DNA from: Tepidanaerobacter acetatoxydans_A
Lineage (GTDB): Bacteria > Bacillota > Thermosediminibacteria > Thermosediminibacterales > Tepidanaerobacteraceae
Length of the DNA: 12,563 bases
Direction of reading: 5' to 3'
Assembly (NCBI GenBank): GCA_022840405.1
Contig: JALHJR010000048.1
Location: 1 to 12,563 of the forward strand
The notes under the pieces are model-generated. The model made no database searches, was not told the DNA's origin, and saw only the letters and a list, made by a program, of their open reading frames with translations. The position numbers and the translations under genes were made by a program. Position 1 is the stretch's first letter. Each line of letters starts with the position of its first letter. Positions 1 through 7,200 of the stretch are shown here, piece by piece.

Positions 1-492
1 TTTATACCTTTGGACATACATTTTGAAATGTCAGTTGATGAAAAGGAGAAACAGCTTTGCTTTAATCATCCTATTACAGGAATAAAGCATATACTGTATT
101 TTCAGGGGGCAGAGTTCATAGAACTTCCCGTTGAAGCAAGCGGCAACCGTAATCTTTACATTCTGCAGTCAATGTATGAAATAGAGCCTGCCTTGCCGCA
201 AGGAAACGATTTGCAGTTTGGAAACAGTATTGACAAGCTGCTTGAGATAACAGATGATAAATTTATGCCAGCATCTAGCGCCTCTATTGGCATTATTGGC
301 GGAGCTGACGGTCCCACTTCAATTTTCATTTCATCAAAGGAAGACGAAAATCCTCAGCCACACGGTTTACACGGACTTCCGTTGCACAGTTGTTATAGTG
401 TCCCAAGCTTTCAAAAGGAAGATACCATCCACTTTGTCCTTGAAGGCATCAATATCAAAGACTGCGACAGCAAAGAATATAATTTTCAATAA
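1..492 (+). CDS. 5'-truncated hypothetical protein with a GGADGPT motif
   Basis: The frame is open from the first base of the window to a TAA at 490-492, so the gene almost certainly begins upstream. The in-frame TTG at 10 and ATG at 28 have no ribosome binding site. About 163 residues are visible. They look soluble, with no signal peptide or membrane segment. The segment SIGIIGGADGPTSIFI (bases 283-330) matches the signature of the beta subunit of sodium-pumping decarboxylases (OadB/GcdB/MmdB), but the rest of the protein has none of the hydrophobic helices of that roughly 370-residue membrane protein. Other visible features are an N-terminal stretch HPITGIKHILYFQ and a Cys-containing, His-rich stretch after the motif (HGLHGLPLHSCYS). 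From memory, small clostridial proteins carrying this motif are often auto-labelled as decarboxylase beta subunits. I would call it a hypothetical protein of unknown function. Confidence 0.75.
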   Translation, partial: FIPLDIHFEMSVDEKEKQLCFNHPITGIKHILYFQGAEFIELPVEASGNRNLYILQSMYEIEPALPQGNDLQFGNSIDKLLEITDDKFMPASSASIGIIGGADGPTSIFISSKEDENPQPHGLHGLPLHSCYSVPSFQKEDTIHFVLEGINIKDCDSKEYNFQ

Positions 493-588
493 CTTGTTGC
501 ATAATTGTAAAAGTTACAAAAGTAAAATAATATTATCCAGAGCAAAGCGAATGATCTTATGACACATTCCCTGTATAATGTATATCAG

Positions 589-627
589 TTGGATTTTACG
601 ATATTGGAGCATATGTGTATAATCCAA
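589..627 (+). repeat. Inverted repeat in the leader of a 7-codon ORF
   Basis: TTGGATT at 589-595 is repeated in inverted form as AATCCAA at 621-627, with a 25-base loop. A TATAAT sequence lies just upstream at 574-579, without a convincing -35 box. An AAAGGAG ribosome binding site follows at 630-636. The repeat could be an operator or a leader stem-loop. No terminator-like T-run follows it. Confidence 0.35.
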
Positions 628-644
628 TTAAAGGAGCAAGATAT

Positions 645-668
645 ATGGAGTTAAAATTAAAAGATTAA
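645..668 (+). pseudogene. Seven-codon ORF with strong RBS, possible gene remnant or leader peptide
   Basis: ATG at 645 follows AAAGGAG (630-636) with an 8-base spacer, so translation could start well here. The frame reads MELKLKD and stops at TAA (666-668). This opening resembles the first residues of many ABC transporter ATP-binding proteins. Inserting a single base near 665 would extend the frame as DLIKQLDYHLGC before another stop. It may be the stump of a decayed transporter gene next to the MerR regulator, a short leader peptide, or chance. Confidence 0.25.
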
Positions 669-677
669 TAAAACAGC

Positions 678-708
678 TTGACTATCACCTTGGGTGTTAG
701 CTTATGAT
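678..708 (+). promoter_or_regulatory. MerR-type promoter and operator of the merR-family gene
   Basis: TTGACT (678-683) and TATGAT (703-708) are separated by 19 bases instead of the usual 17. Between them sits a dyad, CTATCACC-TTG-GGTGTTAG (682-700), which matches at 7 of 8 arm positions. A long 19-bp spacer with a dyad between the -35 and -10 boxes is the hallmark of promoters activated by MerR-family proteins through DNA distortion. Transcription would start near 715, right at the ribosome binding site of the downstream merR gene. This implies autoregulation and a very short 5' leader. Confidence 0.8.
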
Positions 709-726
709 TGTATTGAGGTGATAATT

Positions 727-1602
727 ATGTTTATTAAAGAAGTATGCACAATAACAAAACTGACTAAAAAAGCAGTGGAATATTACGAAGAACAAGGCTT
801 AGTTTTCCCTAAAGTTTTGGAAAACGGGTACAGAGATTTCAGCGCTGACGACATTGAGCGGTTAAAGAAAATAGCAATTTTGCGTAAGCTAGGACTTGGA
901 ACAGATGATATTAAAATTGTTTTATCCGATGAAGAAGGCCAGGCGCTGCAAAAACTTTCCATTCAAAAAGAATTAAGCCTTGACCGAGAAAAGGCAAAAC
1001 AACTACTGCTTGATAAGCTCAGTACAGGTGAAAATTGGGATGAAATTAGTGCGGAGCTAAAAGCCATTGAGGAAACGGAAACAATAACAGAAAAACTTTT
1101 AGATGCTTTTCCCGGTTATTATGGCCGTTTTATAAGTTTGCATTTTTCACGTTTTTTAAACGAGCCTATTACGACTTCAGAGCAGCAAGAGGCTTATGAT
1201 AAAATCGTTAGCTTTCTTGATAACGTTCCAACGCTTGAGTTTCCGAAGGATTTACAGGAGTTTTTAATTGAAAATACAAAACACATCAGCACAAAAGATA
1301 TTCGTCAAATAACTGAAAGTGCAAAGAAGTCCATCGAAAACCCCGAAAAATTCTTGTCTGAAAACAAAGAAATACTCGATCAATATTTGGCGTATAAACA
1401 GTCTGATGAATACAAAAATTCTCCGGTATACAAAATTTACAGTATGCTCAAAGAGTTTAACAATACAAGCGGTTACTATGATGTCTTTATTCCGGCGATG
1501 AAGAAATTAAGTTCTTCCTATGCTGAGTATTATCATAAACTCGAAATCGCCAACGAAAAATTGCTATCACGATATCCTGAAATGAAAAAGTTGAACGAAT
1601 AA
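727..1602 (+). CDS. MerR-family transcriptional regulator with large C-terminal domain
   Basis: This 291-residue protein begins with a winged-helix MerR DNA-binding domain (about residues 1-70). It opens with a helix-turn-helix (KEVCTITKLTKKAVEYYEEQGL) and continues with the wing segment GYRDFSADDIERL. A predicted linker helix spans about 75-125. Residues 125-291 form a separate domain of about 165 residues, rich in aromatic and charged residues (FPGYYGRF, FLNEP), probably sensing an unknown ligand. It does not look like a metal-binding MerR. The start at ATG 727 is supported by GAGGTG six bases upstream. An upstream in-frame GTG at 694 lies inside the promoter and cannot be used. The 19-bp-spacer promoter directly in front suggests autoregulation. 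The small membrane-protein gene downstream is a possible target. The family call is firm; the ligand is unknown. Confidence 0.9.
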   Translation: MFIKEVCTITKLTKKAVEYYEEQGLVFPKVLENGYRDFSADDIERLKKIAILRKLGLGTDDIKIVLSDEEGQALQKLSIQKELSLDREKAKQLLLDKLSTGENWDEISAELKAIEETETITEKLLDAFPGYYGRFISLHFSRFLNEPITTSEQQEAYDKIVSFLDNVPTLEFPKDLQEFLIENTKHISTKDIRQITESAKKSIENPEKFLSENKEILDQYLAYKQSDEYKNSPVYKIYSMLKEFNNTSGYYDVFIPAMKKLSSSYAEYYHKLEIANEKLLSRYPEMKKLNE

Positions 1603-1623
1603 ATGGATACAGAATTGTAAATC

Positions 1624-1652
1624 TTGAATTATGAGTATCATTTTAGAATAAT
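1624..1652 (+). promoter_or_regulatory. Possible promoter for the small membrane-protein gene
   Basis: TTGAAT (1624-1629) and AATAAT (1647-1652) are 17 bases apart. Transcription from here would give a leader of about 107 bases before the ATG at 1767. Both boxes deviate from consensus, and readthrough from the merR gene is equally possible. Confidence 0.35.
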
Positions 1653-1709
1653 AAGACGCAGCATAATACTTACAAGGACTAAATAAGGCTTTGTACCAAA
1701 ATGCAGCTT

Positions 1710-1735
1710 ATACAAGCAGCTTTTTTGCTGCGTAT
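1710..1735 (+). other. Leader stem-loop upstream of the small membrane-protein gene
   Basis: ATAC-AA-GCAGC pairs with GCTGC-GTAT around a TTTTTT loop, giving a nine-pair stem with a two-base AA bulge. A second GCAGC copy at 1703-1707 could compete for the same GCTGC strand (1727-1731). Two alternative hairpins are therefore possible. The T-run lies in the loop, so this is not a standard terminator. Confidence 0.4.
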
Positions 1736-1766
1736 CAGTAAGTTAAAGTATGAAAAGGTGATAAAA

Positions 1767-1982
1767 ATGTTAAAACGAGCATTGAAATTTGCTATAGGAC
1801 CAAGCTTGGGAATAACTTTGGGGAGCGTAATCATCCCACGGATTATATTCCCACACCTATATAATAAAACGTATCCGCCAATACTCCTACAGGCCGGTTT
1901 AAATTTTGTTGTAATTTATATTGTGTCCTCTCTAGTTTCTCTGCTCATTGAATGGATAAAATCAAGGGCACAAAGCAAGTGA
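1767..1982 (+). CDS. Small membrane protein of unknown function, 71 residues
   Basis: I do not recognise a family. The protein has two likely membrane-spanning segments, roughly residues 9-30 (FAIGPSLGITLGSVIIPRII) and 42-62 (ILLQAGLNFVVIYIVSSLVS), with a basic N-terminus (MLKRALK) and a basic tail (IKSRAQSK). This suggests both ends face the cytoplasm. ATG at 1767 is chosen because AAGGTG lies six bases upstream. The longer frame from 1701 has no ribosome binding site and crosses the leader hairpin. The gene sits 164 bases after the MerR gene on the same strand and may be regulated by it. It is followed by the convergent DUF188 gene. It could be a small transporter accessory or stress-response membrane peptide, but nothing in the sequence decides this. 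Confidence 0.7.
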   Translation: MLKRALKFAIGPSLGITLGSVIIPRIIFPHLYNKTYPPILLQAGLNFVVIYIVSSLVSLLIEWIKSRAQSK

Positions 1983-2022
1983 TAAGGTGATATTTAATTT
2001 TATCATAAAGCAAGAAGAATAC

Positions 2023-2466
2023 TCATTCGGCAAGAAGTTTTTTTATTAAATACCGAAGATTTCTTTCAAATTTTGCGTCTTGTTCCGGTTCTCTTTTTTT
2101 AAACTTTGTGTATTTGTGGTGCCTGGTGCGGATTTCCCTATTGATATGCCTTTGGGTAAGCAGCTGCTGGATATTTTCGGAAGAAATTATCAGGCCGTTT
2201 TGATTGATGCAAAAAGCTTCCTTGGCAAGCACCATTGCGGCTAAACCATAGTCCTGGGTTATGACGATATCGCCTTTTGAAGCGTGATTTACAACATAGT
2301 AGTCTGCACTGTCGGGTGACTGGTCCACCGTAACAATTGTTGCGTAATTATCTTCCAAATAATGGGAAAAGTTTTTAACTACAACTATTTCTAAACCATA
2401 GGATTTGGCTATTTTTATGGCTATACCTACAACAGGGCAGCCGTCTGCGTCTACAAGGATTTTCAT
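2023..2466 (-). CDS. YaiI/YqxD (DUF188) family protein, PIN-like fold
   Basis: The 147-residue protein matches the DUF188 family at full length. It opens with MKILVDADGCPV, the family signature (usually VDADACPV). It also has acidic residues spread as in PIN-like nucleases, with conserved aspartates at about 6, 8, 48, 66 and 72 (GDIVITQDYGLAAM). The C-terminus is basic (RTRHHKYTKFKKR), which would fit nucleic acid contact. No reaction has been firmly established for the family as far as I know; a metal-dependent RNase-like role is inferred from the fold. The start is supported by GGTGAT upstream on the minus strand. A TATAAT box (complement of 2482-2487) lies in front, with a poor -35. The gene is divergent from bioY, with no obvious functional link. 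Confidence 0.9.
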   Translation of the reverse strand: MKILVDADGCPVVGIAIKIAKSYGLEIVVVKNFSHYLEDNYATIVTVDQSPDSADYYVVNHASKGDIVITQDYGLAAMVLAKEAFCINQNGLIISSENIQQLLTQRHINREIRTRHHKYTKFKKREPEQDAKFERNLRYLIKKLLAE

Positions 2467-2596
2467 AATATCACCGTTTTTATTATATCATATCGAGCAA
2501 CTATAAATGGCTAGTAAAATTCCTGGATACTTGAAAATATTAAATACTAAGCTGTGTAAAGAAGTACAGCCACATAAATATGCAATATCCACATAT

Positions 2597-2630
2597 ATTG
2601 TCAACCATAACCTAAATTAAAGTTGACAAT
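2597..2630 (+). promoter_or_regulatory. BirA-type biotin operator upstream of bioY
   Basis: A perfect nine-base inverted repeat, ATTGTCAAC (2597-2605) and GTTGACAAT (2622-2630), is separated by 16 bases. This matches the known geometry of biotin repressor (BirA) sites, TTGTAAACC-N14-to-16-GGTTTACAA, with C in place of the central A. The right half-site overlaps the -35 box of the bioY promoter. Bound BirA-biotinyl-AMP would therefore block RNA polymerase when biotin is plentiful. The position directly before a biotin transporter gene strongly supports the call. Confidence 0.85.
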
Positions 2631-2651
2631 CACCACTTCCTTTAGTATTAT
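2623..2651 (+). promoter_or_regulatory. Sigma-A-like promoter of bioY
   Basis: A perfect TTGACA (2623-2628) is followed after exactly 17 bases by TATTAT (2646-2651). The start of transcription would lie near 2658, giving a leader of about 26 bases with an AAGGGG ribosome binding site (2670-2675). The -35 box is built into the right arm of the BirA operator. Confidence 0.85.
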
Positions 2652-2683
2652 AAGAGAAAATATTCTAGGAAGGGGTAATTTTT

Positions 2684-3247
2684 ATGAACATAAAGACTAG
2701 AGATATGGTTTTAATAGCTTTATTTGCTGCACTTACGGCAATCGGGGCATTTATCAAAATACCCACCCCACTTGTCCCCTTTACGCTGCAGTATTTGTTT
2801 TGTGCTTATTCAGGTATTCTGCTGGGTGCAAAACGGGGTCTTTGCTCACAACTTTTGTATTTAGGCGTTGGCTTGATGGGTTTTCCGGTTTTTACTCAGG
2901 GAGGCGGCCCTATGTATATTTTTCAACCCACCTTTGGTTATATTATCGGCTTTTCACTTTGCGCATATATTATCGGCAAGCTTACCGAGAAGTTAGATAA
3001 ATTCACATTATTTGGAGTCTTAAAGCCAATTTTAGCAGGCATGTGTGCAGTATATTTCTGCGGCATCGTTCATTTATACCTAATTATGAATTTCTATTTA
3101 GGCAAGCCTATGTCCTTAAAAACGGCTATAATAGCGGGTTTATTTCCCTTTGCCTTCACCGACTTGCTTTACAGTGTATTGATAGCTGCTACTGCTACAG
3201 CTATAGTGCCTTCTTTGAGGAAATTGGACCTAGTTGGCAGACCCTGA
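2684..3247 (+). CDS. bioY: Biotin transporter BioY (ECF transporter S component)
   Basis: This 187-residue, strongly hydrophobic protein has about six membrane segments, the normal size and shape of BioY. The family signatures are visible. IPTPLVPFTLQ lies near residues 26-36, and GFPVFTQGGGPMYIFQPTFGYIIGF at about 66-90 corresponds to the usual G-P-V-F...GG...PT-GY-GF motif. It binds biotin in the cytoplasmic membrane. It normally works with a shared ECF energising module (EcfA, EcfA', EcfT), which is not encoded here, although some BioY proteins are thought to work alone. The gene is a single-gene unit: a BirA operator and promoter precede it, and the next gene is convergent. Expression is therefore expected to rise under biotin limitation. 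The ATG start has AAGGGG eight bases upstream. Confidence 0.95.
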   Translation: MNIKTRDMVLIALFAALTAIGAFIKIPTPLVPFTLQYLFCAYSGILLGAKRGLCSQLLYLGVGLMGFPVFTQGGGPMYIFQPTFGYIIGFSLCAYIIGKLTEKLDKFTLFGVLKPILAGMCAVYFCGIVHLYLIMNFYLGKPMSLKTAIIAGLFPFAFTDLLYSVLIAATATAIVPSLRKLDLVGRP

Positions 3248-3270
3248 CTTTGAAGGCAAATGTTGTATAC

Positions 3271-3296
3271 AAAAAGCGGGCGGCCAATGGCAGCCC
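3271..3296 (-). terminator. Terminator of the macroglobulin/MEMO operon
   Basis: Read on the minus strand, GGGC-T-GCC-ATT-GGC-C-GCCC forms a GC-rich stem with one T/C mismatch and a three-base loop. It is followed two bases later by TTTTT (complement of 3271-3275). It lies 74 bases beyond the stop of the MEMO-family gene. The hairpin could also stop readthrough from bioY, although no T-run follows on the plus strand. Confidence 0.6.
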
Positions 3297-3370
3297 ATAC
3301 ATACAAAGATTTTGCTTTGCCGTTAGCTGAAAAATAAACCCGTAATCTCGTATCTAATAATAAATATTAT

Positions 3371-4264
3371 CTAGCTGTCCTTTTGCTTTGAAAATAACAT
3401 ACTTATATAACTAGTAGTTTCTATCATATCATTGCCCAGCAAAATACCTGAGTTGGTATTGTCAAGGACGGTAAAGTCAGTGATACCCATGTTTTCCATG
3501 GCAAAAAACAGGATGCCCAGAGCCGAAGGAGAGTCCAGGTGGTCGTTGTCCATGACAAAAATGCGATCCCAATCTTTTTCCCTTATGGCTTTCAGGGTTT
3601 GCGAGTCCATCTGCACTGCCTCTTGACTTGCCAGATAGTGTGAGAAATCTACGGATGCTACTATCACCGCATCTTTTTTGAGCAAGGGAGAAAGGTGCTC
3701 AGCCAGTTGTTCTGCCTCCTTTTTTGATACATCATGGTGGCATATGATGGGCACAACTTTGGTGTTTGGCAGATAATACTTTACAAAAGGCATGAGGTTA
3801 CCCATGGAGTGTTCGGTGCTAAAGGCATAATCGTCCTGCTTTACCATATGTGTGGCCAGCAAATAGTCAACTGCCTCTTTATCTACCTCCACGGTGCCAA
3901 AGGGTGTCTGCCATCCCAGGCTGCTGACAAGAATTCGAGAGCCGATGTTTTTATGGTTTGGCCCCACCAAAATCAGCAAGTTGGGCGGTGCATCCTGTAT
4001 TTTTGAAAAGACATCGGCTATCATCTGGTGTGCCAGCAGATGATGAGGCACTACGGCCCCGCAAATCTTTTCATCCCAAAGCTCTTTTTTGACTGAGTAT
4101 TCCGGGGTAAAATACCTTGGGTCAAAGAAGTTGTTGGGATGGATTGGTGCGGGGGCAGAAGGGGCAAAAGTCGGAAGCGTCTCTGCCCTTCTGGTCTCCC
4201 TTACGATGCCCGTCAATACCAATCCAAAGCAAATAATTATAAAAAGTGTAGCAACTTTTTTCAT
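3371..4264 (-). CDS. Exported MEMO-family protein (AmmeMemoRadiSam protein B type)
   Basis: The 297-residue product starts with a hydrophobic export or anchor segment (residues 4-20), then a Pro/Ala-rich linker (30-45), then a MEMO domain from about 65 to 292. Family motifs are clear: GAVVPHHLLA (69-78), ILVGPNH (98-104), STEHSMGNLMPFV (149-161), SVDFSHYL (204-211), SPSALGIL (245-252) and ETTSYISMLF (282-291). The MEMO fold is related to class III extradiol dioxygenases, and H74/H75, H104 and H209 are candidates for metal or substrate contacts. The Cys used by human MEMO1 has no obvious counterpart near residue 270. Most family members are cytoplasmic and sit with AMMECR1 and radical SAM genes, neither of which is present. 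Here the gene is coupled to an exported macroglobulin homologue: its ATG overlaps that gene's TGA (ATGA, 4261-4264). The substrate is unknown. Confidence 0.85.
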   Translation of the reverse strand: MKKVATLFIIICFGLVLTGIVRETRRAETLPTFAPSAPAPIHPNNFFDPRYFTPEYSVKKELWDEKICGAVVPHHLLAHQMIADVFSKIQDAPPNLLILVGPNHKNIGSRILVSSLGWQTPFGTVEVDKEAVDYLLATHMVKQDDYAFSTEHSMGNLMPFVKYYLPNTKVVPIICHHDVSKKEAEQLAEHLSPLLKKDAVIVASVDFSHYLASQEAVQMDSQTLKAIREKDWDRIFVMDNDHLDSPSALGILFFAMENMGITDFTVLDNTNSGILLGNDMIETTSYISMLFSKQKDS

Positions 4265-7200
4265 TTAATACTCATCCTATCCCCTTTAGTTACACTGTAA
4301 ACCACACCGTTTGACATATGTTGTATTATGGCAGGCTCAGCCGCAAATTCTCCGGGATTGATGACCCTTGCATAGTAATTCAAGTTCCGATTCTTCTTTT
4401 CATAAACTGCAAATATCACCTTTTGGCCATCTACCTGCACAGGATATCTTGTGTAGTCATCACCAGCACCATGATAGTGTGGCCTTTCGACTATCTTTAA
4501 TCCTGCCGGAAGAAAATCAGTTATGATATATGGACCATCGGGGGCTGTCTGGCCGAACTCATAAGCGATGTTTACCTTTATTAAATCGCCGGCGTTAAAA
4601 GAAGTCTGAGCCCTGCCTGAAACAGTTTCATAGCTGCGTGTTAGTTTAATGCCGTCAGTGCTGGATACTAAAGAAGTGTCAAAGGCAGCGGGATAAACAG
4701 CGGTGATTCCTACTTTGCCCTTAATATTTTCAAATTTTAATCCGGCAAGTTTTTCTGGCGAAAGCAGCAGGCAAAAAGTTTCTTGAGGTTCAAGCACTAC
4801 CTTTTCGCTTTTACCGTCTAGGCGATAATCAAAACTTACGGCGTTTTTCGAAAGTCTGGGCAGAGCTTTTTCCAAAAACATCAACTGCTCCGTATAAAGA
4901 AGGATATCCTTTGTTGAGTTATCCAAGACATAGGCTGCAAGCTTGTTTTGTTCATCCAGATTCAGTCCGGCACAGACTATTGATGCAAGTGCCGTAGCCT
5001 CCAGTATGTCATCCTGATCCTGGCCGCACTTTATCCGCATTTGAGTTTTCAGGTCTTCTCCATTTTGCTTTAAAATGCTCTTTATCCACTGAGATGCTGA
5101 AGGCTCATCACCGATTTCCAAAAAGGCCATAGCAAGATAGAGCTGCTCTTTTACAGTCAAGTCCTTTTGTGTTGACAGAAGTTTAAGCTCTGTAAGCACC
5201 GGCTCGTTCAAAGCCGAAAGACCGTATAGAGCAATAATGCTTCTTTCCCGGCTTTCTTTAGGATCTTCTGCAATTTTATAAAAGTAATCGGCAAGCGACG
5301 ATTTGTCAAAGACGCTACCGTAAAGTGAAGCAAGTTTTGCCGAAAGCTCTAAATCTTGATCACTATAAGGTAAAATGGCAATGCCGCCTTCCTGTGTTTG
5401 ATATTCCAGTAGATTCAAATTTTCGCCGCTTTTACCGGGCAGCGCCAAATTCAAATCCGGGAAATACTCTTCCAGCAGGTTTTGAGCTTTGAGTGGCGCG
5501 ATTTTCTGGTCTATGCGGCTGCCGTCGGACCAGCTTAGTTTAAGCAGCATGCTTAAGTATTGGCTGCGCTCATAATCTGTGAATGTTAAACTTGTAGGTG
5601 TATTTTCTGCTCCCTTTATTTGAAGGTTTTCCTGCATCAGCCAAAAATCAACTTGCTGTTTCGTAACAAGGCTGTCTACAACATTAAAACTCAGTGTCAG
5701 CGTGTCTGTAAGCCCATCCACAGTTTTTCCGGTTACGGTCAAGTCGTATTTGCCCTTTTGTAAAGCCGGCAGCTGCCAATAAGCAGCATCAAAGGCATTT
5801 TTAGTCAGTGCCTCAGATATAGTTTTTTCCGGCCCCTTAAGCACTGTTTCATAAGTAACAGATGTGCCGCGTTTTAGTTTGCTGCCAAAGGCACGCAGGG
5901 GTATCATAGGCTGATCGCCTGTTAGATATGTGTCATTTATAACTGTGTTTACAAAAAAAGGCAGCTTGACTGTAACCGGTGCTGTTTTGGTGGCGGCAAA
6001 AAGGTCATCTGTTAATGCTTGGCAGGTAAGCCTCCAAGATGTAAGATTATCCGGCACTTTAAATGAAAACTTTGCCTTTCCCTGACTGTCGGTGCTTACT
6101 GTTTTGAATAGCACCGCATCTTTAAAGTCTTTTCGTTCAGAACCGCCCTCACCGCCGCCTTCCGCACCATCCGACAACGAATCGGCGATTTCATGAGTAA
6201 AGCCGGTCATATATATGCCTGAACCATAAATATCACCATAAATATCACCTAGTATATCCGCATACTGCTGGCGTAGAGCATAGAGCGCTTCATCCACCAG
6301 GTTTAAATTCACCAGTGCCTCAACCGGTCTGCCGCTGCTATCGGTGACTTCTACTTCAACGTTAACGGTATCTTTGGGATTATATTCCTTTTGGTCTGTT
6401 TTAATGTCAATGTTAAGAGCCTTTTCGGTCCTGTCATACATTGCAATAAATTCATATGCCTCATGATAATTTCGGCCGTCAAAATAGACTCCCTTGACCC
6501 AAAAGTTAGGAATGAGCTGCTGCTTAAATGCCGTATTAAAATCGGCAGTATCTTGCACGCAACTTTCAAGTATGCCGTTTTGAGCCGTAAAGAACAAGAA
6601 ACCATTTGGTCTGGAAGAAATTGGCGACTCATTCTGCTTCATGGAAAGTTTGACAGCTTCATTGGTTTTATATGAGGCTTTGCCTTCCAGGTAATACCAT
6701 GTATAACCGTAAATCCTAGGCCTACCGCTGCCTGAAATCGTATATTCATATACGGCAGGATTGCCCTTGAAATCCATGGCAGTAAGTTCAACTCTATAGG
6801 ATTCCTCATTTTTTACCGGAAAAGCAAAGGTAGCCTTACCCTCTTTGTCGGTGGTTACATGAGTTTCGGATTCCAAGACCTTGCTGTATTCGTATTCATA
6901 CATGGTTTGCACCTTTTTATTTATAAAATCATAGTATTTTCCTGCATCGTATTTTTCCCACACATCACGGTAGATGCAAACATTTACCGGGTGATTGGCA
7001 GCAGGGCCGCTTTTATATGCATCTTCATCCCATGGCTCTGCCTGCCCGCTGTTTACCTTATCGACGGTAAGCCTGTCTATGTCTATTTCAATGGCGGCAG
7101 TACCATTTTTTACATCGCCTGAAGCGCCAATGCCGATATCATTGTTTAACACAAACAAAGCAGTTTCGGCGTAGATTTCCCCGGCTTCCGGCAGCTTGGC

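Noticed and set aside
10..492. Calling the first gene a sodium-translocating decarboxylase beta subunit
   Set aside because: Only the 16-residue motif fits. The visible protein has no hydrophobic helices and is far too short and polar.
694..726. Upstream GTG start of the MerR gene
   Set aside because: The codon lies inside the -35/-10 spacer of the promoter, so it would not be transcribed. ATG 727 has a good ribosome binding site.
1701..1766. Longer N-terminus of the small membrane protein
   Set aside because: It has no ribosome binding site, and the frame runs through the leader hairpin.
1980..2005. TGATAA/TTATCA hairpin as a terminator between convergent genes
   Set aside because: Only six A/T-rich pairs with a 14-base loop and no T-run, so too weak to call.
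6351..6632. 93-residue minus-strand frame inside the macroglobulin gene
   Set aside because: It lies wholly inside a well-supported 1613-residue gene in another frame and shows no family features.
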